Notes: generated by a model not told the origin, from the sequence alone. DNA of 64,000 nucleotides from Adenophora triphylla var. japonica (GCA_022495995.1 JAFEMH010006969.1:42957-106956), one strand, 5' to 3'. Shown: positions 31,531 to 43,639, counted from the stretch's first letter. Numbers and translations: made by a program.

Positions 31531-31856
31531 CTCCCTCCGTCCCACCCAAGTGTGCACCAAATTTTCTGGCACACCGATTAAGGAATAACAATAAAATAAG
31601 AAAAAAGTAAGAGAGAGAAAAAAGTGGAGAGAGAATATTGTGAGTGTAAAAGTAAAATATGAGAGAAAATGAGTGGAAGGAATAGTTAGGAGAGAGAATG
31701 TTGTGAGTGTAAAAGTAAAATAGGAGAGAGAGTGGGTGGGGTAAATAGTGAAGATTCCCTTTTTCATTTTGGGCAGTTCACACTCGGCTGAAACGGACCA
31801 AAAGGAAAATCGACTGGGACGGATCAAAAGGGAAATAAGTGTACGAACGGAGAGAG
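31531..31856. mobile_element. Stowaway-like MITE (326 bp)
   Basis: Starts CTCCCTCCGTCCC and ends CGAACGGAGAGAG, flanked by TA on both sides (31529-31530 and 31857-31858), the Tc1/mariner target. The interior is rich in GAGAGA and GTGAGTGTAAAAGTAAAATA repeats. It is non-coding; the minus-strand open frame is a by-product. Confidence 0.85.
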
Positions 31857-32032
31857 TATATATTTAATAATATTGTTACGAGTTATTTTCATAGGGAATA
31901 ATCTGTACATACATGCAAATATAGCTACCTGTAATTCTTCTGGTTACTCATTACTTAAATGGACCACGTAAGGAATTTATATTCATTTGGTAAGATAAAT
32001 TACAGATTACCTATATCTATTGTTAAATAAAT

Positions 32033-32184
32033 TGAAAGCGGAAATGTTGAAGTCCATGGTTCACACGAAAATATTTTTACTGGTAACTCAATATTGTTGT
32101 AATATTCATGTATATTCTTCTATATGATTGATATAAATTAATCCCTATAATTAGGCAGTAAATATTGTGATAGAATATTAGAAT
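32033..32184 (+). repeat. Inverted U3 fragment of the copia LTR
   Basis: 152 bp matching the reverse complement of 32398-32549, with three differences seen by eye, all C-to-T or G-to-A. On its inner side it joins the reverse complement of the primer-binding-site region (GGCTCTGATACCATA) at about 32187. Confidence 0.9.
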
Positions 32185-32209
32185 CAGGCTCTGATACCAT
32201 AAAGAAACT

Positions 32210-32549
32210 AATCACCTGCAAGGAAAAAGAGAATGAAGAGGATAGAAGAAATAAACACACACGCAGAGAGAGAATAGAGAGAAGAACACGGCAGGATAGA
32301 GAAGAAGACCCAACTTACTTTTGGGCTCTTGTTGATTGACTTAGTTAAATAGAATAATTACAAATAGCTATTCTAGGGAAGTAGATAATCACTGCCTATT
32401 CTAATATTCTATCACAATATTTACTGCCTAATTATAGGGATTAATTTATATCAATCATATAGAAGAATATACATGAATATTACAACAATATTGAGTCACC
32501 AGTAGAAGTATTTTCGTGTGAACCATGGACTTCAACATTTCCGCTTTCA
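32210..32549 (-). mobile_element. Copia LTR (3' in pol orientation) with PBS after it
   Basis: Minus-strand LTR starting TGAAAGCGGAAATG at 32549. Its 3' end is uncertain (the minus strand reads CTTGCA, then 17 nt, then TGGTATCAGAGCC at about 32187-32199). A primer-binding site after a 3' LTR is abnormal, because that position should be flanking host DNA. Confidence 0.7.
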
Positions 32550-33230
32550 CCCCCCCTCAAGCGAAGCGGAGTGGAATAGAGCTGCAGCTTGTCGGAAAGA
32601 ATTTGAAAACGTGGTGCTGCAAGGCTCTTTGTAAATATGTCCGCAAGCTGGTCCTTTGAAGAAATATGGTGGAGTCGTAAGAAACCCCTCTGATGTAATT
32701 TGCGGACAAAGTGAAGATCTATTTCAATGTGACGTGTACGAGCATGAAAGACGGGATTCTTAGACATATGCAATGCAGAAATATTGTCACAATAAAGAAT
32801 AGGGGGAGCCAACGGAATACCAAGCTCACGAAAAATGTAGGAAAACCATCGGATTTCTGCTGCAGTAGATACCAAAGCTCTGTACTCAGCTTCACTGCTG
32901 GAGCGAGAGACGGTGTGTTGTTTCTTAGCCGTCCAAGCCACAAGATTTGGACCAAGAAAAACACATGCCCCAGTTGTTGAACGACGATCATCCGGACTTC
33001 CGGCCCAGTCCACATCACAAAAGGCAACAATAGAAGTGTCCGCAGACTTGCTGAAAGTGAGACCACTAGAGATTGTTCCTTTAAGAAAACGAAAAATGCG
33101 TTTTACAGCTTGAAGATAGGAGGTACGTGGTGCGTGCATAAATTGGCAAACCTGATTTACTGCAAAGGAGAGATCATGTCGCGTCAAAGTGGCATACTGT
33201 AAGCCACCAACCATGCTTCGGTAAAGAGAA
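32550..33230 (-). pseudogene. Copia RNase H (minus strand)
   Basis: Long frame with GGLQYATLTRHDLSFAVNQV, KRIFRFLKGTISSGL, FCDVDWAGSPDDRRSTTG, KKQHTVSRSSSEAEYRALVS, ILYCDNISALHMSKNPVFHA and RTRHIEIDLHFVRK. These are the standard copia RNase H motifs with acidic residues intact. The C-terminus RLRGG runs on into U3 without a stop. It is separated from RT by frame damage at 33230-33390. Confidence 0.9.
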
Positions 33231-34166
33231 GGGTCGGGTCCCCGTCATGTGCTGTAAGATGAAGGCCAGGAGATAAAGGAGTGGGAGACGGCTTGCAAAA
33301 CTGCATTTGAAATTTATGTAGCAAATCTGATACATATCTGGACTGGTTCATTTGAAGAAGAGAGGAAGTGCGGGTAGTTTCTATGCCTAGAAAGAAACTG
33401 AGGGACCTAATCTCCTGCTGTCAAAAGTTGAGCAAATATTGTGGAGGACTTTGTCAATGTCCGAAGTACTAGATCCGGTGACAATAATGTCATCAACGTA
33501 TACTAGAATGACAACTGTAGCACCTTGATGATGACGAATAAAGAGTGATGAATCAGAACGACTGTTAAAGAACCCCAAAGTGAGAAGGTAATCATGGAGA
33601 CGTTGAAACCATGCACGAGGGGATTGTTTAAGTCCATAAAGTGCCCGATGTAATCTACACACATGATCCGGATGTGCAGGGCCAACAAAACCCGGTGGTT
33701 GAGCCATATAAACTTCTTCGGAGAGAATGCCATTGAGAAAAGCATTTCTGACATCGAGTTGTTCAAGCGGTCAATCTCGTGAGTGTGCCAAAGAAAGAAT
33801 AGTGCGGATGGTGGCCGGTTTAACAACCGGGCTAAAAGTTTCCTCAAAATCAATGCCCTCTTGTTGAGTATAACCTTGAGCGACTAGTCGAGCTTTGTAG
33901 CGCTCAACAGACCCGTCAGCTTTTCGCTTAATCTTGTAGATCCATTTACTACCAACTATATTATGAGTCGAGGGAGGCGGAACAAGGGACCATGTACCAT
34001 TCTTGTGAAGAGCTGCGAGTTCTTCATTCATGGCTTTTTGCCAATGGACCAACGGAGCAGCTTGACGGAAAGTGCGTGGCTCAAAGAGTTGAGAATCTGT
34101 TGATGTAGCACTTAAAGCAAACTGGTGTTTGGGACGGAATATGCCCGCCTTAGCTCTTGTAGTCAT
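33231..34166 (-). pseudogene. Copia reverse transcriptase (minus strand), frameshifted
   Basis: The first frame (from 34166) has [60 protein letters not shown] and [15 protein letters not shown] frame change at about 33780 is followed by [38 protein letters not shown] and the catalytic YVDDI (about 33490). The frame ends at 33387, and motifs before RNase H are damaged. Lineage resembles the abundant plant Ale/Retrofit-type copia, but I did not resolve it. Confidence 0.85.
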
Positions 34167-34692
34167 GTGATGTGTACCATGAGTATGGGCTGGAGGCTGA
34201 ACTTGTGAGGATAAATCCGGCGCACTGGCCTACTCAATGGAGATGCACAGACTGGAATCGGAATGGGGTGGAACAGGTCCAGGCCCAGATGAAGGTGGAT
34301 CCAGTAAGATAGGGACTGGAGTGAGAGAGTTATTGGGCCTGGGTGAGGCAGCAAGCGATGGCCCAGGATGGGGGGATGGCATTGCCGTATCTGGTCCAGG
34401 AAAAAGATGAGGACTGATCGCATCCAGAGTCATGCGTGGGGCTGATTAGCCAGAACTTGAATTTGGGTCGGTGGGAAGAAGAGGAGCAAATGGAATTGCT
34501 GTTGTAGGCGTGGGCCCAGAAGAAGATGCAGTCTTTTGACCCACTGAGTATGGCTGTGATGGATGATTTTGTCCTGGAAGAGCAGCTGCAAAAGTCTTGG
34601 CAATATAGTAATAGTGATTTTCATCAAATAAAACATGCCTAGAAATTTATATTCTGCCCGTCTCCGGATTATAACATCTATACCCTTTCCGC
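34167..34692 (-). pseudogene. Copia integrase C-terminus and linker
   Basis: Minus strand reads KGYRCYNPETGRIYISRHVL then FDEN, the usual copia integrase tail, directly fused to 60 bp of U3. It is followed by a Pro/Ser/His-rich linker toward RT in several frames. The integrase catalytic core, gag and protease are deleted. Confidence 0.75.
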
Positions 34693-34757
34693 ATTGAGTC
34701 ACCAGTAGAAGTATTTTCGTGTGAACCATGGACTTCAACATTTCCGCTTTCATAAAT

Positions 34758-35224
34758 TACTTGTTGATTAACACAGCATATAGGCTGCTTGTTTCTAACT
34801 TGGCACATTGAACTCAGTTTCCACTTTTGAAGTATATGATCTGGATCAAGGTGCATATCATATACTACATGTATGGTTCCATTGATATTGCTTTGAATCG
34901 CTTACGGAAGCATGAGAAAATGAAACTTCCACCTGTGTTCTCAAAGAAAAAAGCACATTAACCTTTCGAGATGTGCACTTTCAAAATCAAAACCCACGGT
35001 GAAGATTGAGATATATGGTTTCTGACCGTTAAGTCACACGTAGATGGCACATGCCGATTTAATTGAATAACCTAACTTTTTCGTCAAAAACTGTCAACTT
35101 TTATTGACTTTGGACTATTTCTAGTCAAATATGGAACATTGCACCTGCATTGCAAACACCCCTTTACTTTGGAGTATTATATTTTAATAAGTCAATTCTC
35201 ATAAAAATCAATTTTTTTTAATCT
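34758..35224. other. Intergenic DNA between copia and MULE insertions
   Basis: About 470 bp without a recognisable gene or repeat. It holds host DNA bounded by two precise insertion sites. Confidence 0.5.
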
Positions 35225-35233
35225 AAAGAAAAA

Positions 35234-37259
35234 GGGCAAATGACAATTTAGGGCCTGAAGTATAGGGGGTAGTGTCGGTTAGGGGCTCCATTTCTAATTT
35301 TCGTCAAATCAGGGCTCAATATCTAAACTTTTCGTCAATTAAGGGCTTTTTGACGAATTTTGTTAGAAAAGTCAGTTAAGTGACGGATTTTGGACTAAAT
35401 TGAAAAGCAAATTAGTTATTAAGGACTGAAATGTAAATATTTAAAAATTGATGACCGTTATTAAATATTTTTTTAAAAATATAATATATTTTGAAAAGCT
35501 ATATTTTTTTATAATTTTTAAAATATGTTAAAATAAATGTTATAAATATAAAAAAATTGTATTTTTAAAGAAAATAGTATTTTATTTTTAAAAAATTAAT
35601 TAATTTTAACGTAAATCTTGTAAAATAAATATAAATATAAAAAAATTGTATTTTCAAAGCAAAAAAGTATTTTTAAAAAAAAATTAATTAATTTTTAACG
35701 TACACTATGTTCATACTATTCAAACCGTCTTTACACACACTATGATCACCGAAAATTTTGTAATAAAAACTTAAAAGTATATATCAATTTATTTTTTTTC
35801 AAAAATAATTTTTTTATCTACTTAATGATTCGTAATAATATTTTTTCTTTATCAAAAAATGAAAAATGCTACTCTTTTTATTGGGATGTTGAAAATGGAA
35901 ATTGAAACTCGTGCACTTTTTCTAGTCTCAATCTAAGACAAAAAAAATTGTTTGGCGATTAAAGAAAAAGACATTAATTTTAATACAATTTTATTAAACT
36001 TTAAATAATTTTTTATTTTTAGTAAGTTATATTGGCCTATTAAAAGTGACTATTCTCTCTTCTTCTGCTTAATGGAGGGGGTATTAATTATGAACTAAAT
36101 TTTACTATGCATGTTAAAGAGAAAAATATGGAGAAGGCTTATGTGGTTTTAAAATTATTGGGAAACCCCTCTTTTAATATCCTATTAAATGCATCATAAC
36201 CTAATATAATTAATTGGAGATTCAACTATCAGTACAGTAACATAAAAAAATTTAGTTGAAGGGGTTTGTCTCTCTCTTTTTTTTTCTTTTTTATTTTTTT
36301 TTTTCTTATTTTGAGACGGAGGAAGTATTTAAGGTGATATTATTTTTATTAAAAAATATATTGCATAAAATAAATATATTGCTTCAAAAAATAAAATTGC
36401 TTCAAAAAATATTTATTTCAATTCTAATATATTGATATTTCCAAAAATATGTTTTAGTTATATTAAATTTTTTAGATTATTTTTTTTAAATTTAGATGAT
36501 AATTATTTTATTTTATTTATATATTTTATAAATTATTCAATTTAAAATAATTAGTAATTTTTTGAAGCAAAATAATTAGTAATTTAAATTATTAGAAAAA
36601 AGGATAATAGTTAATATCTTAAATTATTTTAAATCATATTATCTTTTTTAAATAAAATTATCTTTATTAAATAAGAATTGGAAGTTTTTTAAATAAAATT
36701 TTCTAAATCAAAAAGATTTAAGTGACATGTCACATACTTTTATTTTTTAAAAAAAATATTACAAGATTTACGTTAAAAATTAATTATTATTTTTTTTAAA
36801 AAAAATAATTTTTTGCTTTAAAAATACAATTTTTTTTATTTATATTTATTTTACAAGATTTACGTTAAAAATTAATTAATTTTTTTTAAATATAATACTA
36901 TTTTCTTTAAAAATACAATTTTTTTATATTTCTAACATTTATTTTAACATATTTTAAAAATTATAAAAAATATATATAGCTTTTCGAAATATATTATATT
37001 TTTAAAAAATATTATTTTTAAAAAATATTTAAAAACGGTCATCAATTTTTAAAAATTTACATTTCAGTCCTTAATAACTAATTTGCTTTTCAATTTAGTC
37101 CAAAATCTGTCACTTAACTGACTTTTCTAACAAAATTCGTCAAAAAGCCCTTAATTGACGAAAAATTTAGATATTGAGCCCTGATTTGACGAAAATTAGA
37201 TATGGGGCCCCTAACCGATACTACCCCCTATACTTCAGGCCCTAAATTGTCATTTGCCC
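35234..37259. mobile_element. Non-autonomous Mutator-like element, long TIRs, 9-bp TSD
   Basis: Perfect 9-bp duplication AAAGAAAAA at 35225-35233 and 37260-37268. The ends are long inverted repeats: GGGCAAATGACAATTTAGGG on the left and its counterpart reversed on the right. Similarity can be followed inward for roughly 450 bp, with words such as GTCAGTTAAGTGACGGATTT in both arms. The centre is extremely AT-rich and non-coding; no transposase is present. Length and TSD fit the MULE superfamily. Confidence 0.9.
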
Positions 37260-37377
37260 AAAGAAAAATGGGTTTTGTTTCTCAACTCGCTCAAACCCTT
37301 GGATGCTCTGTTCCATCTCTCTCTAAGTATACTCCATGCCGGCGAAGAGGAGCGACCGATTTATTTCATCATCGTCA

Positions 37378-37460
37378 ATGGCGTCGAATTCTAAGGAATC
37401 GCCATCGAATAATCCACTACCCCTGATGAAGCTACTAAAGGTTACGTTATACAACAAACA
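37378..37460 (+). CDS. Possible first exon of an unidentified host gene
   Basis: ATG at 37378 opens MASNSKESPSNNPLPLMKLL then KVTLYN, and the sequence reaches ACA|GTAAGATA, a good plant 5' splice site at 37461. Upstream CT-rich DNA (37280-37330) could be a leader. No product is recognised and no second exon was found before the retrotransposon at 37645, so this may be a gene interrupted by the insertion or simply a chance frame. Confidence 0.25.
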
Positions 37461-37644
37461 GTAAGATACTTTAACTCAATTTTTATCTGCCCTTAATTCA
37501 TTATGTGTGTTTGTTTTAACTCGAGCATAATTGAATCCTTAGCTTCTGTCGGTGGCGGATCTAAAAGTTTTCTTCACCGGTTGCACAAATTACACTAAAA
37601 CTTTAAATTTTTTAGGGATTTATCATATAATCTCTAATCTCTGA

Positions 37645-39760
37645 TGTAACGACCCCAAATTTTCATAATATAAATAATAATAATCAATCCTCAATTATAA
37701 ACAATATCCATAAAACGAGTACCTTCAACGGTAACCCTAATCCAATAAAGTAATACGTCATTAAATGTTATTCAAATTCAACGGCTCCACTAGCTCAACA
37801 TAAATACTTAATGGCCTTAAAATAATAACTCGAAATCCAATACATGCTAAGCCGCCAAACGTGCGACCAATCCACTCCAATCATTTATTACTCGGGAGGG
37901 AAAAGAATAGGAAAGGGTGAGAGAACAATGCTCAGTAAGTTCATATGGGATCTCTTCTGGTTCTAGGAAGAGATGACCAGAACAAACGGAGTTCAACGAA
38001 TATATCAACGAAAGCATAACTTGTACAATAAATGGTTCAGATACTGAGAACGGCAATGAAAAATACTTTTCAATTAACAAATAGTGGCACTTTCACAAGA
38101 ATAATCAAGATGGAGACTATATACACATAGTCCGTCAATTCCAAGTAATTGTGCACCTTTAATCTAGGGTGACTCCGATACACCTATTCGGGTGATCGTT
38201 GAATAAGAAGATCCACGCCTTTAATCTAGGGAGCCCCCTTATTCTAAATAAGAGAATCTACACCTTTTATCTGGGGCGCTCCCTTATTCTGATATATCAT
38301 AAATAGAATTAAGGCCATTTCAATCTGTTTAGACCAATTCATTCAACATTAAGGTCATTTCAATCTGTCTAGATCAAATCATACAAAATCCTCATCAAAT
38401 GGACAGAATAATATCATATATAGTGTTCCAGGTACGAGAACACATTAATCAAAATTCAATCATCACGGATACACATTGAACAATCACAATATCAATGGTA
38501 GGATATTCCAAAGAACGCTCATATCAAATGAATACAAATGAACAAATACCGGCCAGTTGGTAGTATACAAATCATCGAATAGGGAATCCTATCACGACAG
38601 AAAGATACATTCAAATACTTAAAGAACGTAATCCCTTACCTTGACTGCTTGTACTTCCTTGCAATTACTCCTCGCACGAATCTACAATCATGCAAATAGT
38701 TTCCTTAGGGCACAAGTAATCCTCATTTACTTAACCCCTAAATATTTTCCAAAGTCTCGTTAACCTATGAGTTACCCTCTTTTAACTCCTTTTAAGGTTA
38801 ACTCTTACCCTTTTAGGTTTCCCAAAATAACTTTAGGGTTTCTAGGTGCTAAACTCTCATTAGTTATTTCCAATCAAGTTTACACACACTAAATACACTT
38901 TTCTCAGCACACATAAACACACACTAACCCTAACACACACAGACGGCACACTACAACCACACACACACGGCTGTACACACCCAGACACATACTGTTTACA
39001 CATGGCACGCATTGCACACATACTCACAGCACACACGCTGCACACACACAACACGCATACCCGGCATACACCTCCCACACACACATGGCATATACAAAAA
39101 CACACACAAAACCCTAATTTTGATTCTTCCATTCTTAGCATGCAATACCTTAGGTTAACTCCTTTGATTACATACCCAAACCCTAATCAATATTAGGTTT
39201 TCAATTAATAATCCTTTATCAAAATATCATTGGATCATTCTTAATTAATCATCAATATCATAAAACAAACCCTAATTAAATCTCAAGAATTTCTAGGGTT
39301 TTTTCAGGTTTTAAATCCAAGGACAATAATTAAAACGGAATGGATCCTTACCTCAATTTGATCTTCTATATCACAAAACAACTTAGACCTTCTTCCTCTT
39401 TGCTTCTCCAAGGCACGGCAGCACTATTCACGGCATAAACAAGCTGACGCCTCTCTCTCTCTCTCTCTCTCTCTATTTCTTTTCTTGGTTAAGAAAATAT
39501 ATATAATAGGGTTGCTAGGTTAAGCAAGGGTTATTTATAATCAAGCTTCAAAAACCTAGCCCAAGAAGGTATTTTAAATCAACCTAGGTAGCCTAGTCCA
39601 ATAACTCAAGCCAAAATAAAACAAGTCCACATCTATAATCAATTTAATAAAAGGACTTACCATTTTAATTAAAATGGGCAATTAATTAAAAAGAACATTT
39701 ATTAATTAAAAAGGATCGATTTAATTAATAAAATAAATAAAGAAATTTTGGGTTATTACA
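37645..39760 (-). mobile_element. Tekay-like Ty3 3' LTR (2116 bp)
   Basis: Minus-strand LTR from TGTAATAACCCAAAATTTC at 39760 to …GGGGTCGTTACA at 37645, left-flanked by TSD TCTGA (37640-37644). It is a clear match to 44862-46981 but differs at many positions, so the insertion is not recent. It contains CA-rich and CT microsatellite tracts (38880-39110, 39445-39475) and short repeats with GGTCATTTCAATCTGT…AGACC (38310-38390). Confidence 0.95.
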
Positions 39761-39780
39761 TTATTACCCCCTTAAAAGGG
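39761..39780 (-). other. Polypurine tract of Tekay-like element
   Basis: The minus strand reads CCCTTTTAAGGGGGTAATAA immediately before the LTR start at 39760. Confidence 0.75.
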
Positions 39781-39829
39781 TTTGGTCCTCCAAACCAAAC
39801 GCACTCAATCATGAAATAGGGTGGGATAC

Positions 39830-41404
39830 GACTCTCACATCTCACACTCGAGCTCTCGAGTTGCTTCCCTTTATGTGTGGTTGCTCCACTGCTCTTTCAC
39901 ATAAAGAATTACTCGCTTCCTCAATATCGGATCTTTCCGATCCACAATCTTCGCAGGTTGTTCATTATAACTCAAATCGGCACGAAATCTCATCTGCCTA
40001 TACTCAATCACATGATTCGGGTTGGAGAAGTACTTTCTTCACATAGACACATGAAACACATTATGCGCTCCAGCAAGTACAGGTGGTAAGGCCAACTTAT
40101 AAGCCACCAACCCTACTCGCTCCAAAATCTCAAACGGTCCCACGTATCTCGGGCTTAACTTCCCGCGAATACCAAACCTCATAACTCCTTTTGTCGGCGA
40201 AATCTTCAGGAATACACGATCTCCCAACTGGAACTCTAAGTCTCATCGTCGGCGATCTGCATACGACTTTTGTCTACTTTGAGCGGTCAATAACTGTTTT
40301 CTTATCTGTTGTACTTTATATGCGGTTGCTTGAACGATCTCCGGTCCCGTTAGTTTCCTCTCACCAACTTCATCCCCACAAGCAAGAAATCTACATTTCC
40401 GTCCATACAAGGCTGCATACAGTGCCACATCGATGCTAGCGTGATAACTGTTGTTGTAAGTGAATTCTACCTATGGCAAGTGCTCGTCTCAAGTTCCTTG
40501 CCAATCCAATGATGTAGCCCTTAGCATATCCTCAAGTGTCTGAATTGTCCTTTCTGACTGTCCGTCTATCTGAGGGTGAAAAGATGTACTTATCATCCAC
40601 TCGGTACCCAATGCTTACCATCGATACGGGTATCCCATGCAATCTTACAATTTCGTCCACATATAACTTAGCTAACTTCTCCAACGAATCTCACCTTAAT
40701 AGCCAAGAAATGAGCAGAATTTGTAATTCTGTTCACTATAACCCAAATCGCGTTATGACCCTTCAACGTCTTTGGTAATCCAACTACTAAATCCATTGTT
40801 ATATCCTCCCACTCCCATTTCGGAATTGGTAACGACAGTAATAATCCTTTCAGTTTCTGGTGTTCACTCTTCACTTGTTGACATACCAGCACCTCGATAC
40901 AACTCTGCCACAGTTCCCTTCATATTATTTCTACCAAAATGATTCCCTTAGGTTCCTATACATCTTCGTACTCTCAGAATGTATAGAAAACTTTTGACAG
41001 TGCACTTCCTGCAGAATCTCTCTTCTTATATCCTTGTCGCTAGGTACCCAAATTCTAGATTGATACCTAAAAATCCCTTTGTATTCTATACGAAAATCTA
41101 TTACCTTTCCCTTTGCCATACTCTAATGTATCCTCACGGCTCTTCATCTATTCCTTGTGCTTCCTTGATTCGGTCTAACAGTGTTGGTTGAATACTCAAT
41201 TGAGCCAAATGCCCTTTTAACTCTCACTTCTATACTTGAAACTTCAATGATATTCCATGCACTTACCCCATTAGAAATCAATGTCGCTAAGGTTCCTCGA
41301 TTCTTCCTACTCAAAGCATCAGCCACCTCATTGGCCTTTCCTCGGTGGTATAAAATTGTACAATCATAATCCTTAAGCAACTCCAGCCATCCCCTTTCCC
41401 TCAT
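39830..41404 (-). pseudogene. Tekay-like RNase H end and integrase, many frameshifts
   Basis: Minus-strand pieces in order: [20 protein letters not shown] with EVADALSRK (RNase H end, 41404-41300); YKGIFRYQSRIWVPSDKDIR (41090-41000); KWEWEDITMDLVVGLPKTLK with AIWVIVNRITNSAHFLAIK (integrase core, 40830-40700, one expected Asp is Asn in VNRIT); YGRKCRFLACGDEVGERKL (40400-40330); KLSPRYVGPFEILERVGLVA and HNVFHVSMLRKY (40170-40030). No single frame spans the domain. It is a decayed chromovirus integrase. Confidence 0.8.
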
Positions 41405-41734
41405 GTTAAGCTCCTTCTAAGTAAAAATATACTTAAGACTCTTATGATCCGTATAAATCTGACAAGTTACCCCATACAAGTAATGTCTCCAATTCTTCAA
41501 AGCAAAAACAACTGCTAACTCCAAATCATAAGTCGGGTAATTTTTCTCATGGTTCTTCAATTGTCTTGACGCATAAGCTATAACCTTATCATTCTACATC
41601 AACATGCAACCTAATACCTTCAATGAAGTATCACTATATATCACAAATCCGTCTGATCCTGATGGTACAGTAAGAGCTGGTGCGGACACTAATCGACTCT
41701 TCATCTCTTGAAAGTTCTTTTCACATTCTTTCGA

Positions 41735-42862
41735 TCAAACGAACTTTGCTTCTTTCTGTGTCAATCTCGTTAACGGTCCTGATAACTTCAAAAATCCTTC
41801 AACAAATCTCCTGTAGTATCCTGCTAACCCCAAGAAACTTCTTATCTCACTAACAGTTGTTGGTCTCTCCCAATCTACTATAGCTTCTATCTTTGCCGGA
41901 TCTACTTCAATTCCTTCCTTAGACACCACATGTCCTAAGAATGCCAATTTCTCCAACCAAAATTCACACTTTATGAATTTCGCATACAATTCATGTGCTT
42001 TCAAGATCTGCAGAACTAACCTCAAATGTTCTTCATGCTCCTCCTTAGTCTTAGAATACACCAAGATGTCACCTATAAATACAATTACACATTTATCCAA
42101 AAATTCTTGAAATATCCTATTCATTAATTCCATGAATGTTGCCGGCGTGTTCGTCAACCCAAACAGCATAACCAAAAACTCATAATGGTCGTACCTTGTC
42201 CTAAAGGCCGTTTTCGCCACATCCTCTTTCTTCACTCTCAGCTGATGATATCCCGATCTCAAATCTATCTTCGAGAAATAACACGCTCCCCGAAGCTGAT
42301 CAAACAAGTTGTCAATCCTTGGCAACGGATACTGATTCCTAACCGTCACTCGATTCAACTCCCGATAGTCGATACACATCCTCATCGATCCATCCTTCTT
42401 CTTTACAAACAATACCGGTGCACCCCAAGGTGAAATACTCAGTCTTATCAACCCATTATCTAACAATTCTTGTAGTTGTTCCTTCAATTCCATAAGTTTA
42501 TTCGGCGCCATCCTGTACGGTGCCTTCGATATCGGTGCGGTTTCTGGTACTAAGTCTATGGAAAATTCTACCTCCCTTTTCGGTGGTAATCCCGGCAATT
42601 CCTTTGGAAACACATACTTAAAATATTTTATCACTGACAAAGAATCTATGCTCACTTCTTTCTCATCGGTCTCGCCTATGTAGGCCAAGAACCCTTTACA
42701 TCCTTTTCTCAACATCTTCTGAGCCCTCATTCCCGAAATAAGACCCGATCGGATTCTCGGTTCCGATCCTTGAAAATAACACTCTTCTCCAGATAGCAAT
42801 CTGAAATGTACTTCTTTCTTAAAACAATCTACCTTGGCATGGTAAACAGCTAACGAATCCAT
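41735..42862 (-). pseudogene. Tekay-like Ty3 reverse transcriptase with mutated active site
   Basis: 375-codon frame. Motifs: [98 protein letters not shown] and [20 protein letters not shown]. The catalytic motif reads [11 protein letters not shown] where this family has FIDD, so the first aspartate is Gly (GGT). Then [20 protein letters not shown] and [17 protein letters not shown] follow. The RT is long and open but catalytically dead. The start ATG is internal to the ancestral polyprotein. Confidence 0.9.
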
Positions 42863-42894
42863 CCCCAGAATAATGTCAATTCATTCATTTCCAA

Positions 42895-43128
42895 CTATAT
42901 CAAGTCAACCTCGAGTTCTCTATCACCTATTTTGAAAGGGCACTTCTTATACATTGAAAATATACGAATCGACTCATTAGTCGAAGTATCTATCACCAAC
43001 GGTATTTCTAATGTCTCAGAGTTCAATTTCATGCGCTTCGCTAAACGAGTACTTATAACAGAATGTGTAGCACCAGTATCAATCAATGCATATACACTAT
43101 GAGTAAAAAGATGAAGTGTACCTGCCAC
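42895..43128 (-). pseudogene. Tekay-like aspartic protease
   Basis: 78-codon frame with VYALIDTGATHSVISTRLAK; the DTGA active-site motif is intact. It is followed by KRMKLNSETLEIPLVID and ends prematurely at LEVDLI before the RT frame starts at 42862. It lies between zinc-knuckle remnants and RT, the expected order. Confidence 0.8.
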
Positions 43129-43209
43129 GACGTCATTAGTGGCTCTTGCATCCCTGGCTGTAATGGTAAATACACGACCACGACCTCCTCAATTCCCTTT
43201 GTTGACATC

Positions 43210-43530
43210 CCTAGCTCCTTGATCATTAGCGTCCTTCTTGGGTTTCGGACATTTCCATTTCGGATGTCCTACCTTATTATAGTTAAAGCACTTCATGTCC
43301 TCGTACCAACATTCATCAGTCTTATGACTCCTTTCACATACTTTGCACTTTTCCTCGGGTTCTCTTCCTCGAGTGTTACTTCAATTCCCGTCTCTGCGGT
43401 TACCGTAGCTCTTGTTTTGGTATTTGTTACTAACAATTTCCTTACCATGGTTCTCTTCCGTAGCCTTCCTCTTATTACCGATTCCGACTCGGTTTCAATT
43501 TCCAGCATTCCCTCTGGTTCCACCTAATTC
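43210..43530 (-). pseudogene. Gag nucleocapsid remnant (CCHC-like)
   Basis: The minus strand reads EEKCKVCERSHKTDECWYED and then MKCFNYNKVGHPKWKCPKPK, a gag zinc knuckle in which the second Cys of CFNC has become Tyr. Basic residues precede it. The retrotransposon-gag capsid core that should lie upstream is not found. Confidence 0.7.
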
Positions 43531-43639
43531 TTTCTCTGTCATCTTCTTCTTCTCTTCACGCTTGTGGTGTTAACTATTCGCTTCTTTCTCACAATTCTAA
43601 GCGCTTTCACTCACGCTAATACTAGTAATAATTAATACT

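Larger units (their letters stand above)
32033..34752 (-). mobile_element. Copia element with two inverted U3 ends, TSD TAAAT
   Basis: Flanked by TAAAT at 32028-32032 and 34753-34757. The left end reads TGAAAGCGGAAATGTTGAAG on the plus strand. The right end is the exact reverse complement of the same U3 terminus. Minus-strand order: U3 fragment (34752-34693) joined directly to integrase C-terminus, RT, RNase H, polypurine tract (GAGGGGGGG, 32550-32558), LTR (32549 to about 32210), primer-binding site, then an inverted 152-bp U3 fragment (32184-32033). A normal copia insertion would have one U3 and one U5 end. Confidence 0.85.

Noticed and set aside
38860..39196. Cys/Val-rich and His/Thr-rich frames
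   Set aside because: They arise from the CA/GT-rich tract within the Tekay-like LTR.
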